From Halomonas sp. GD1P12 (GTDB taxonomy: Bacteria > Pseudomonadota > Gammaproteobacteria > Pseudomonadales > Halomonadaceae), in the NCBI RefSeq assembly GCF_025725645.1, contig NZ_CP107007.1, positions 310,001 through 374,000 of the forward strand: DNA of 64,000 nucleotides. Reading direction: 5' to 3'. Of the stretch, positions 34,372 through 42,119 are shown piece by piece. The translations under genes and the position numbers were made by a program. The notes beneath the pieces were generated by a model. The model saw only the letters and a list, made by a program, of their open reading frames with translations. It had not been told where the DNA came from and did no database searches. How positions within the stretch are numbered: position 1 is the first letter of the stretch; every line of letters starts with the position of its first letter.

Positions 34372-35103
34372 TTGAAACCAAAAGTATTCGTTGCGTCTTC
34401 TGTTGAAGGGCTAAATGTCGCTTACTCTATGCAAGTTAACTTGCAGCATGATGCTGATCTTACTGTTTGGAGTCAGGGTGTGTTTTCTTTATCTATTACC
34501 CCATTAGACTCTATTTCTGAAGCTTTGAATTCATCTGATTTTGGCATCTTTGTTTTTAGTCCTGATGATGAAACCATGATGCGAGGTCATATCAGTGACA
34601 CTGTAAGAGATAATGTTATTTTCGAATTAGGTTTGTTTGTAGGGAAATTAGGAAAAAGACGTTGCTTTATAGTCATGCCTGATAACGTTGATCTTCGTAT
34701 TCCAACAGATTTGGTGGGTGTGACTCCAGCAAAATATTCAGGAAGTAGGGATAAATCAGAAATTGCAGCTTCTTTAGGACCTGCATGCCATGAAATTCGC
34801 CAAGCGATGCAATTACAAGGTTTATGTAATCAACAAGGAACTGAAAGTCAAAAAATTCCTGCAAATGATCATGATAATTATGATGAAGATGATAAGATTG
34901 CTCTTTTAGAAGCATGGTTAATAACCGAGGCGGAAGAAGGAAAAGCGATAAAGTATATTGATATCGATAATTATCTTAAAATTGAATTAGGCTCTACTAA
35001 GAAATTATTAACCACAATTTTTAATCGTAATTCTTCTTTCAAGATCGACATTGCTGGCAGTAATGTTTTTAAATTCCATTATGATCAACAGTTTCCGTTC
35101 TAA
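34372..35103 (+). CDS. TIR-like nucleotide-binding protein (CAP12/PF10137 type)
   Basis: The 243-residue protein has an N-terminal TIR-like domain: PKVFVASSVEGLNVA (3-17), ADLTVWSQGVFSLS, FGIFVFSPDDE (57-67) and the family signature RDNVIFELGLFVGKLGKRR (79-97) with candidate catalytic Glu85. This domain is the NADase module of CBASS and Pycsar effectors. After an acidic hinge (about 165-175) a C-terminal segment of some 70 residues looks like a small helical or winged domain, not a known sensor. The start is TTG 34372, with GAGGTG five bases upstream. It is strongly AT-rich and lies 98 bases after the SIR2-like gene. Confidence 0.8.
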   Translation: MKPKVFVASSVEGLNVAYSMQVNLQHDADLTVWSQGVFSLSITPLDSISEALNSSDFGIFVFSPDDETMMRGHISDTVRDNVIFELGLFVGKLGKRRCFIVMPDNVDLRIPTDLVGVTPAKYSGSRDKSEIAASLGPACHEIRQAMQLQGLCNQQGTESQKIPANDHDNYDEDDKIALLEAWLITEAEEGKAIKYIDIDNYLKIELGSTKKLLTTIFNRNSSFKIDIAGSNVFKFHYDQQFPF

Positions 35104-35443
35104 CTGATTTATCATAAGTTGTTCAAGCGGAATAAAGGGAGTTGGCCATCACTTCGCGCTCACAGTCAATCATTTTATCTGTTTAATGAAGCGTTGGGCC
35201 AAACCGAGACTTCCATGCTCTCGGCAAGGTGTTGCTGTAATCGCTGTCGGATTTTTTGCCTACGCAGCTTGGTGAGATGATGAAACGTTTCATTATCTAT
35301 TAGCTTCTCTAGCGCTATAAAGAGAAAAAAAGACCGCATGCCAACTTTAGAAGCCAACTCGCACCAACCATAATATTAAAATATATTAGCAGGCATTATC
35401 ACGATAAAAGATTAAGTTTTATATGAGTTACGAGTGACAAAAA
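35104..35443. other. 340-base AT-rich gap after the TIR-like gene
   Basis: No confident gene is seen. A minus-strand frame of 60 codons (35175-35357) exists, but it starts with TTG, has no ribosome binding site and no recognisable product. The AT-rich character continues to about 35440 and then returns to the host style. The gap probably contains the right edge of the transferred segment. I see no transposase, tRNA or repeat that would define it. Confidence 0.4.
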
Positions 35444-35695
35444 ATGGCGAAACCCAATAAAAAGGGCCCAACCAAAACCATCGATATCTTTTGTAAGAAC
35501 TGCGGTGCTCAGCTATTCAAATATCGCAAAGGGGGTAAGGGGGCACTGGTGAAATGTTTCAAGGAACGTATTGTAGAAGACTTCACTGATTTGGCTTGTG
35601 TATGCCCTCAATGCGAAAAAGCGTTCGCACGCGAGACCCTGGTGCGCGGCACGCCAGCGTATAAGTTTATCGGTGGAAAAGTGTGGTTTAAATAA
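35444..35695 (+). CDS. Small conserved zinc-ribbon protein
   Basis: The 83-residue basic protein has two Cys pairs, CKNC (residues 17-20) and CVCPQC (52-57), separated by about 33 residues, as in a zinc ribbon. It lies in the family of small conserved gammaproteobacterial zinc-ribbon proteins of unknown role; nucleic-acid binding is possible given the Lys-rich N-terminus. GAGTG precedes ATG 35444. It sits at the right border of the AT-rich islet but has more host-like composition. Confidence 0.75.
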   Translation: MAKPNKKGPTKTIDIFCKNCGAQLFKYRKGGKGALVKCFKERIVEDFTDLACVCPQCEKAFARETLVRGTPAYKFIGGKVWFK

Positions 35696-35864
35696 CGCTC
35701 CAATCCTTGAACCTGTTGGCTCAATGGCTACTTCAAATAGGCTATCGCGTACCGCTAACACGGCGAGCGCGGTATATTAACCCGGCCATGGGGCTGCTCG
35801 TGGCGCGAGTCATCCAGTCGCAGGTCGCTTGGGTGGGAATCATTGAAAGAAAGAGGAATTGGTT

Positions 35865-36197
35865 TTGAAATTAGTTAAAAGCTTGCTCATGGGGCTTCTG
35901 CTGCTGGGGTGCTCATCCTTGGCAAGCGCGTCGGATTACTACGTCGATATCACCAACGATACCGGCTACACCATTTTGTACATGTACGTCAGCCCGGCCA
36001 AAGCCGAGACCTGGGAGGAAGACGTGCTGGGTAGTAATGTATTTCGAGACGGTGAGACCCAGCGTGTGACACTAACCAACTACGAAAGCCCCCTATTCGA
36101 TATTCGCCTGGTGGATGAAGACAAAGACAGCTACACCTTCTGGGATGTGGATGTCTCGCAGCGCGATATCGTAGTCACGCTGAGTGATCTGGATTAA
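35865..36197 (+). CDS. Secreted small protein of unknown function
   Basis: The 110-residue precursor has a signal peptide (MKLVKSLLMGLLLLGCSSLASAS), with either signal peptidase I cleavage after ASA or a lipobox-like LLGC. The mature part is a short beta-rich domain, TNDTGYTILYMYVSPAKAETW, DVLGSNVFRDGET and FDIRLVDEDKDSYTFWDVDVS (read in parts), a pattern seen in small periplasmic proteins often left unnamed. TTG 35865 is preferred because AGAGGA lies seven bases upstream; TTG 35859 is too close. A terminator follows at 36301. Confidence 0.7.
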   Translation: MKLVKSLLMGLLLLGCSSLASASDYYVDITNDTGYTILYMYVSPAKAETWEEDVLGSNVFRDGETQRVTLTNYESPLFDIRLVDEDKDSYTFWDVDVSQRDIVVTLSDLD

Positions 36198-36523
36198 AGC
36201 AGCGTCGCGGCGTGATGATCGCGTCGCCTTGAGCGGTTAGCGCGAATATTCATCCAGAGTATTTATTCCTGCGCAAAGCTCAGCCGCTGTCGCCACGTTA
36301 AAACGGCTTGCCTTTTCTTTAGAAGGCAAGCCGTTTTTATATAATGCAAAGCGTAGCGGTCTTGAGTAGTTCAGGTTTTTTATCGACCTTTTCGATTACA
36401 GGGTGGAGCGTGGGCAATATGGCGCGCTTTCAGTGACCTTCTCACTATTAAACTTTCGGTAGCACGTTATATCTTGGCGCCGCCTTCTCCAGCCTCCCTG
36501 TAAGCGTTCACTATGGTTGGTGT
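36198..36523. other. Convergent gap with one terminator
   Basis: This 326-base gap lies between the secreted-protein gene and the minus-strand amidase gene. Apart from the hairpin at 36301-36338 I see no gene or recognisable site in it. Confidence 0.5.
36301..36339. terminator. Bidirectional intrinsic terminator
   Basis: Arms 36301-36315 and 36324-36338 are perfect complements (15 bp, AAAACGGCTTGCCTT). The outer A-run and T-run allow termination on both strands. It lies in the convergent gap between the secreted-protein gene and the amidase operon. Confidence 0.88.
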
Positions 36524-37933
36524 TCAGATTGAGCGCGGCACCAAACTCGGCAATACACGCTCCAATACCCGCGCCACCTGCAACACCTTCAAATCCTGAT
36601 ACTTCCCCGCCACAAGATGCAGCCCCACCGGCAGCCCGTGGTCATCCAGCCCGCAGGGGAGTGAAGCAGCGGGCTGCTGAGTGAGGTTGAAGGGGTAGCT
36701 GAAGGGCGTCCAGTCCATCCAGTCCTGGTAGGGGCCATGCGGCGGTACGTTGTGGCCCGCCTCGAACGGCGCAATCGGCATCGTGGGCGTGACGAGTAGA
36801 TCGAATCGTTCGTGAAACGCGGCCATGTGGGCGGTCAGTTCGCTGCGCTTGCGCCGGGCGGCCAGGTACGCCGAGAGCGAGACATCCTGGCCGCGCCGGG
36901 CGATGTCGAGAAAGCCGGGGTCCAGCGCTGCCTGCTGTTCGTCATCCAGCTTCTCCAGCGCTTGGGTGGCGCCGGCGAACCAGAGGGTATTGAAGGTGTC
37001 GAGCGGGTTGGCAAAGCCCGGGTCGATGCGCTCGACCGTGGCGCCCAGCGCTTCCAGGTGCGCCACGGCTTCCTCTACCTTACGGGCGATATCCGGCGCC
37101 ACGTTCACGTAGCCCAGGTTCGCGCTGAAGGCGATGCGGTAGCCGGTCAAGTCCGCGGGCGGCGGGGCAAGCCAGTCCGGCCCCTGCGGGTTGCCCGCGT
37201 AGCCGTCCCGGGCGTCGGGCTTTGCCATCACGCTGAGCATCAGCGCGGCGTCGGCGGCGGTGCGTGTCATGGGGCCCAGGTGGGAAAGCGTGCTCATGGC
37301 GCTGGCGGGCCACTGGGGTACCCAGCCAAACGTCGGTTTGATGCCGAAGGTGCCGGTGAAGCTCGCCGGAATGCGAATCGAGCCGCCGGCATCGCTGCCC
37401 TGGTGCAGAAGCCCCAGGTTCAGCGCCGCCGCGGCCCCCGCGCCGCCGGAGGAGCCGCCGGGCGTCAGCCGGGTATCCCAGGGGTTGCGGGTAATGCCGT
37501 GCAGCGGGTTATCGGTCACGCCTTTCCAACCGAACTCCGGCGAGGTGGTCTTGCCGATGATGATCGCGCCGGCCTCACACAGGTGGCGGCTGATCGGCGC
37601 GTCCACCTCCCAAGGGCCATCCGGCGAGGTGGTGGTCGAGCCCATGCGCGTGGGAAGCCCGCGGGTCAGGGTCAAATCCTTGATCGTCACCGGTACGCCA
37701 TCCAGTGGGCCGCAGGGCGTGCCCTGTTGCCAGCGCCGGTGGGAAGCCTGGGCGAGCTCCTGTGCTTGCGCCGAGTTGACGACGCTGAAGGCGTTGACGC
37801 GCGGGTTGTGGCGCTCGATGCGTGCCAGACAATCCTCGACCAGCGCTTCGGGGCTGAGTGAGCCCTGCTCGAAGCGTGCAAGCGCTTCGACGGCGGTCAG
37901 AGTCTCGAAGGTATCGGCAGAAGGGCTGGCCAT
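36524..37933 (-). CDS. Amidase signature family amidase
   Basis: The 469-residue enzyme carries the Ser-cis-Ser-Lys triad of amidase-signature hydrolases: Lys85 in VTIKDLTLT, Ser161 in TPGGSSGGAG and Ser185 in GSDAGGSIRIP. It hydrolyses an amide or carbamoyl bond. ATG 37933 overlaps the stop of the upstream amidohydrolase gene within a shared ATGA, showing translational coupling; the frame is open upstream but that stretch is inside the neighbour. It is the last gene of the five-gene operon that starts at 41820. Confidence 0.88.
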   Translation of the reverse strand: MASPSADTFETLTAVEALARFEQGSLSPEALVEDCLARIERHNPRVNAFSVVNSAQAQELAQASHRRWQQGTPCGPLDGVPVTIKDLTLTRGLPTRMGSTTTSPDGPWEVDAPISRHLCEAGAIIIGKTTSPEFGWKGVTDNPLHGITRNPWDTRLTPGGSSGGAGAAAALNLGLLHQGSDAGGSIRIPASFTGTFGIKPTFGWVPQWPASAMSTLSHLGPMTRTAADAALMLSVMAKPDARDGYAGNPQGPDWLAPPPADLTGYRIAFSANLGYVNVAPDIARKVEEAVAHLEALGATVERIDPGFANPLDTFNTLWFAGATQALEKLDDEQQAALDPGFLDIARRGQDVSLSAYLAARRKRSELTAHMAAFHERFDLLVTPTMPIAPFEAGHNVPPHGPYQDWMDWTPFSYPFNLTQQPAASLPCGLDDHGLPVGLHLVAGKYQDLKVLQVARVLERVLPSLVPRSI

Positions 37934-39198
37934 CAAGCGTCTCCCTTGACCGTACCCGCCGCGTCCAGTACCGCGTGGAGCAGTACGTTGGCGCCAGCGT
38001 GAACGTGTTCCGGCGTGGCGCTTTCGGCCTCGTTGTGGCTGATGCCGTCCTTGCAAGGAATGAAGATCATCGCCGCCGGTACCACGCGCCCGAGAAAGAT
38101 GGCGTCGTGGCCCGCGCCGCTGATGATCTCTTCGTGAGAAAGCCCCAGTGCCTCGGCGCCTTTGCGAACCTGCTCCACGCAGGTTTTATCGAAGTACTCC
38201 GGCGCGAAGGTGGCGGTGGGGGTAAGCTTCCACTCGAGGCCGTGGCGCTCGCTGATCTCTTCGACCGCCCCGGCCACCTCGCGGCTCATCGCCTCCAGCG
38301 CTTCCGGCTCCCAGTGGCGCATGTCCAGAGTCATCTTCACTTGGCCGGGAATCACGTTGCGTGAGCCCGGATGAAGCGCCATGTAGCCCACCGTGCCGCG
38401 GCCGTGGGGCGCATGGTTGTGGGCGATGCGGTTGAGCGCGTGGGTGACTTCCGCCGCGCCCATCATGGCGTCGCGGCGCAGGTGCATGGGCGTGGGGCCG
38501 GCGTGGGCCTCGAGCCCGGTCAGCGTCAAATCGAACCACTTCTGGCCCAGCGCGCCGATCACCACACCGATGGTGGTGGCGTTTTCCTCCAGAATGGGGC
38601 CCTGCTCGATGTGCGGCTCAAAGTACGCTGCTATTTCGTCCGGCGATACTTCATCGCTGCCGCGGTAGTCGATGGCGTCGAGCGCCTCGCCCGCGGTCAC
38701 GCCATCGTGGTCGGCTCGGGCCATCATCTCGTCGAAATCGAGCTCGCCGGTAAATACGCCGGAGCCCATCATGCAGGGAGCGAAGCGACAGCCTTCTTCG
38801 TTGGTCCAGGCGACGATCTCCACCGGCGCTTGGGTCTGGATGTGGTGCTGGTTGAGCGTACGCAGCACCTCGAGACTCGCTAGCACGCCGAAGGCACCGT
38901 CGTACTTGCCGCCGGTGGGCTGGCTGTCCAGGTGGCTACCGGCCATGACGGTTTTTGCGTCAGGGTCGCGGCCTTCTCGGCGGGCGAAGATGTTGCCGAC
39001 CCGGTCAATGCGGATCGAGCAGCCTTCCGCTTTGCACCACTCGATGAAAAGGTCGCGGCCCTGGCGGTCCAAATCGGTCAGCGCTTGGCGGTTGACGCCG
39101 CCCTTGGCCGTGGCGCCGAGCTTCGCCATCTCCATCATCGAATTCCAGAGACGGTCGCTGTCGGTCGTCATTGCGTCATGGGTTTGTTGAGTTGTCAT
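37933..39198 (-). CDS. M20-family N-carbamoyl amino acid hydrolase / beta-ureidopropionase
   Basis: The 421-residue dizinc hydrolase has GSHLDSQPTGGKYDGAFGVLASLE (metal-binding His and Asp), WTNEEGCRFAPCMMGSGVF (catalytic Glu), HIEQGPILEE and GLEAHAGPTPMHLRRDAM (read in parts), typical of N-carbamoyl-L-amino acid hydrolase, allantoate amidohydrolase and bacterial beta-ureidopropionase. The opposite beta-alanine:pyruvate aminotransferase makes N-carbamoyl-beta-alanine the favoured substrate; this is inference. ATG 39198 shares ATGA with the gntR stop. Confidence 0.87.
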   Translation of the reverse strand: MTTQQTHDAMTTDSDRLWNSMMEMAKLGATAKGGVNRQALTDLDRQGRDLFIEWCKAEGCSIRIDRVGNIFARREGRDPDAKTVMAGSHLDSQPTGGKYDGAFGVLASLEVLRTLNQHHIQTQAPVEIVAWTNEEGCRFAPCMMGSGVFTGELDFDEMMARADHDGVTAGEALDAIDYRGSDEVSPDEIAAYFEPHIEQGPILEENATTIGVVIGALGQKWFDLTLTGLEAHAGPTPMHLRRDAMMGAAEVTHALNRIAHNHAPHGRGTVGYMALHPGSRNVIPGQVKMTLDMRHWEPEALEAMSREVAGAVEEISERHGLEWKLTPTATFAPEYFDKTCVEQVRKGAEALGLSHEEIISGAGHDAIFLGRVVPAAMIFIPCKDGISHNEAESATPEHVHAGANVLLHAVLDAAGTVKGDA

Positions 39199-40046
39199 TG
39201 TTGGCTACCTCGCGGGTGAGAGTCGGTGGAATGGTCTATCGCCAGGTCGTGCAATCGTGAGCGCTGCATCGGGTCCATGTGCAGGCCGGCGGCGAGCATT
39301 TGCTCGGCCATTTCGGCTTCCAGCGCGCTCATGTGGTGTTCGGCGTCCGCCATGTGCTCGGTCATCAGCTGGCGCACCTGTCGCGTATCCTCGATGCGGT
39401 AGGCCTCAAGCAGCCGGCGGTGGTAGTCGTGGTTGGCCTGGTCGAACTGCGTGCGCTCGGGGATATAGGCCTTCTTGATCACCACTAGGTCGCGCAGCAT
39501 GTCGTTGAGAAACCGACATATGAAAGCGAGCAGCGGGTTGGGGCACACGTCGGCCAGGATCTGATGAAACTCCAGTTCCAGAAAACGCTGTTGGCGATGG
39601 TCCTCTTCGTGGTCGCAGCCGCCGCAGGCGGCCATATTCGCTTCCAGGCGCTCGAAGTCTTCAGGCGTCAAGCGCCCGACCACCGAGGCGGCAAGCTCTA
39701 CCTCGAGCAGTTTGCGCAGTTGATAGACTTGGCGTCCGTCCAGCTTCTGAAAGTGCAGGAAGCTTCGCAGCAGGCGGCTGGCGGGCTCCATGCCCGGCTG
39801 ATTGATCACTGCGCCGCCCTTCGGGCCGGTTTTGAGCGTGATCAGCCCCTCGACTTCGAGGATCTTGAGCGCCTCGCGGATCGTGCCCTTGGCGCTTTCA
39901 TAAAGCGCCATCAGGGCCTTCTCGTTGGGCAGGCGGTCGCCTGCCTCGAGCCCTTCGGCGGCGATCCAGCGCTTGATGTCCTCGCTGATCAGCTCGGCAA
40001 GCTTGGGCCGCCGCGTTCCGGGCTTGAAGCCGTTGGCCATAGTCAT
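39195..40046 (-). CDS. GntR-family regulator, FadR/FCD subgroup
   Basis: The 283-residue regulator has an N-terminal winged helix (LAELISEDIKRWIAAEGLEAGDRLPNEKALMALYESAKGTIREALKIL, read in parts) and a helical FCD ligand domain with LEFHQILADVCPNP and LTEHMADAEHH-type metal-binding His residues. It lies inside the operon it probably controls, between symporter and amidohydrolase, with ATGA overlaps on both sides, an unusual place for a repressor. ATG 40046 is chosen over 40040 for the overlap. Candidate operators lie at 41941-42030. Confidence 0.88.
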   Translation of the reverse strand: MTMANGFKPGTRRPKLAELISEDIKRWIAAEGLEAGDRLPNEKALMALYESAKGTIREALKILEVEGLITLKTGPKGGAVINQPGMEPASRLLRSFLHFQKLDGRQVYQLRKLLEVELAASVVGRLTPEDFERLEANMAACGGCDHEEDHRQQRFLELEFHQILADVCPNPLLAFICRFLNDMLRDLVVIKKAYIPERTQFDQANHDYHRRLLEAYRIEDTRQVRQLMTEHMADAEHHMSALEAEMAEQMLAAGLHMDPMQRSRLHDLAIDHSTDSHPRGSQQ

Positions 40047-41569
40047 AGGCCTCGGTGGCCCGCGGTTTCGCCAACGGCGGGCGTGTCGGTTGCGCGCTCA
40101 GGGTGGTACTCGGCGTCGTACTCGCCGCGGGCACGCTCGAAGCGCTCCACCACGTCACGGTCACGCCGCGCAAGCGCCATGCTCAAGCCCATTAAAAGCG
40201 CCACGTTGAGCAAAAGCCCCCAGACGCCAGCGTGAAAGCCAAAGGGCGCGGCCAGCGGCCCGAAAGTCATCAGCAGCACGCAGGCCACGCCGCCGAGCAG
40301 GCCGACCAGCGCAGCGGTGGGGTGAGCCCTTTTCCAAGTGATCGCGCCGACGGTGGGGACGATGAGCTGGGCGGTGCCGGCCAGGGCCGCAATGCCGATG
40401 GTCACCAGCACGCCGGGCACCGCCAGCGCCATGATGTAGGCCGCCAATGAAAACCCGACCAGCGAGTAGCGCCCGATGGTTACGATGCGCGCTTGGCTCG
40501 CGTCGCGGTTCACGTAGCGCTTGTAGATATCCATGGTAACGATGGTCGAGACCGCGTGGATCTGCGAATTGGCGGTCGACATCGCCGCCGAGGCGCCGGC
40601 GGCCATGATCAGCGAGGCGAGCAGGTAAGGCGCGTACTCCATCAGCATGATGGGCAGAATCTGGTCCGGGTTATCCACACCCGGCTCCAGCAACACGCCG
40701 GAATAACCCGACAGTACCGAGCCCACGTAGGCGAATGCGGCCAGTCCCAGCAGAAATGGCATCAGGTTGAAGAGCTTGCCGTGCTTGACCGAATACATGC
40801 GCAGCCAGATCTGCGGGCCCATGAAGGCACCGATGGCGGTGACCACGAAAAGTGAGAACCACATCGGGTAGCCCATGGTGCCGTTGGGCCCCGGCAGAGT
40901 CAGGTGCTCTGGTGAGCTTTGCTGCAGCTGGCTGAACAGTGCGACCGGGCCGCCTACCTGGGTCGAGATGTAGTAACCCGCGTACATCATGCCGAAGAAG
41001 AGCAGGGCACCGTAAATGACATCGGTCCAGGCGATGGCACGAATACCGCCAATCCACACGTAGATAATAATAATGAAATAGAACAGCAGCGCCGCAAGCC
41101 AGAAAGGAATCAGCCCATTGGAGGCCACTTCGATGAGGTAAGCACCACCGGTCAACTGAATTTGCAGATAGGGCACAGTGAAGATCAGCGTAATAGCCGC
41201 CACGGTGAGGCGAAGCGCTTCGCTGTTGTAGAAGTCGCCCATCAGATCCGACGGGGTCAGATAGTCAAAGCGTTTACCCAGAAACCAGACCCGCTTGCCG
41301 ATCCAGTAGTACATGAACCCGAACAAGAGATTCCAGGCAAGCGCGGTCAGAAAGACCGGCCCGTTGGTGTAGAAAGTGGCGTTGGAGCCGAGAAACGCAA
41401 ACGCGCTCCACCAGGTGGCCGCCACGGTGAAGAAGACCGCGATGCTGCCCATCGCGCGTCCTTGCACGAAGAAGTCCTCGCTGGTGGCCTGGGACTGCCG
41501 TGCCGATACGACGCCCACGATCAAGGGGATGATCATGAACGCGGCGATGATCAATAGGCTGCCGCTCAT
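40043..41569 (-). CDS. Sodium:solute symporter (SSS family)
   Basis: The 508-residue membrane protein has about 13 hydrophobic segments and SSS-family features: an N-terminal FMIIPLIVGVVSARQ, TVAATWWSAFAFLGSNATFY, and AAGASAAMSTANSQIHAVSTIVTMDIYKRYV (read in parts), a conserved Na+-binding and signature region. It imports a solute with sodium, probably a ureido or omega-amino compound given its operon. The start overlaps the DUF3311 stop in ATGA at 41566-41569. Confidence 0.92.
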   Translation of the reverse strand: MSGSLLIIAAFMIIPLIVGVVSARQSQATSEDFFVQGRAMGSIAVFFTVAATWWSAFAFLGSNATFYTNGPVFLTALAWNLLFGFMYYWIGKRVWFLGKRFDYLTPSDLMGDFYNSEALRLTVAAITLIFTVPYLQIQLTGGAYLIEVASNGLIPFWLAALLFYFIIIIYVWIGGIRAIAWTDVIYGALLFFGMMYAGYYISTQVGGPVALFSQLQQSSPEHLTLPGPNGTMGYPMWFSLFVVTAIGAFMGPQIWLRMYSVKHGKLFNLMPFLLGLAAFAYVGSVLSGYSGVLLEPGVDNPDQILPIMLMEYAPYLLASLIMAAGASAAMSTANSQIHAVSTIVTMDIYKRYVNRDASQARIVTIGRYSLVGFSLAAYIMALAVPGVLVTIGIAALAGTAQLIVPTVGAITWKRAHPTAALVGLLGGVACVLLMTFGPLAAPFGFHAGVWGLLLNVALLMGLSMALARRDRDVVERFERARGEYDAEYHPERATDTPAVGETAGHRGL

Positions 41570-41820
41570 GATTTCTCTCCCGCTGGCTCTTTTGGCTGGT
41601 TAAGTGGCGCAGATGCACTTCCCCAGTTAGTGAAGTAAGCCGCCAAAAACAGGGCGGTCAGCACGAACCACCAAAAGAGATTCCATGCGAGCAGAAAGGG
41701 GACCCCCATAATTAAGGGTTCGATTTGGTTTGCCAGTAAAATGAGGGGACTTTCCAGCATGACGAAGCTGATGATTATACCGGCGTAGAGCACCAACTTG
41801 GGGCGGGGTAGGTTTTTCAT
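41566..41820 (-). CDS. DUF3311-like small membrane protein, symporter partner
   Basis: The 84-residue protein has two hydrophobic segments (LVLYAGIIISFVMLESPLILL and GVPFLLAWNLFWWFVLTALFLAAYF, read in parts) with a GxPFLLxWNLxW core. Small proteins of this kind (DUF3311 and relatives) are found directly upstream of SSS symporters and probably aid their assembly. It is the first gene of the minus-strand operon and overlaps the symporter gene by four bases. Family naming is tentative. Confidence 0.75.
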   Translation of the reverse strand: MKNLPRPKLVLYAGIIISFVMLESPLILLANQIEPLIMGVPFLLAWNLFWWFVLTALFLAAYFTNWGSASAPLNQPKEPAGEKS

Positions 41821-42119
41821 AAGTCACTCGGCTCGTTGATTTATGTTTGAAAGTGCGAGCTTTTTTAATCCACAAGCAGGTGTTGAAACTTCGAGGAAGT
41901 TATCACCACGAACTTGCTGAAGGGCGTGTCACAATTTTTATATTTATTCGTATAAATATTATCTTTAGGGCGTTTAAGGGCCAGGGTCAAGGCCGTCCAG
42001 GATTAAAGAACCCCTATTTACGTATAAATTAACTAACGTGAACTAAAGAAAAATGGTGTTTTATTGACGTAGCGGGCAGCGCATTCTGATTGGGTATCCA
42101 ACACTTTGGAGCCTGAATC
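41821..42119. promoter_or_regulatory. Divergent promoter region with repeated CGTATAAAT motif
   Basis: The 299-base gap between the symporter operon and the aminotransferase genes is AT-rich against its neighbours. It carries two related elements, TATTTATTCGTATAAATA (41941-41958) and TATTTACGTATAAATT (42015-42030), each nearly palindromic and sharing CGTATAAAT. They are candidate sites for the operon's own GntR regulator. Both may also contain -10 elements for the divergent promoters. Confidence 0.5.

Noticed and set aside
33305..35103. Calling the SIR2/TIR pair Thoeris
   Set aside because: Thoeris ThsA carries a SLOG domain and ThsB is another TIR branch. Neither feature is seen here, so only a looser analogy is justified.
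35175..35357. Minus-strand 60-codon frame in the gap after the TIR-like gene
   Set aside because: It starts with TTG without a ribosome binding site and has no recognisable motif. It may be a gene remnant, but I cannot support it as a gene.
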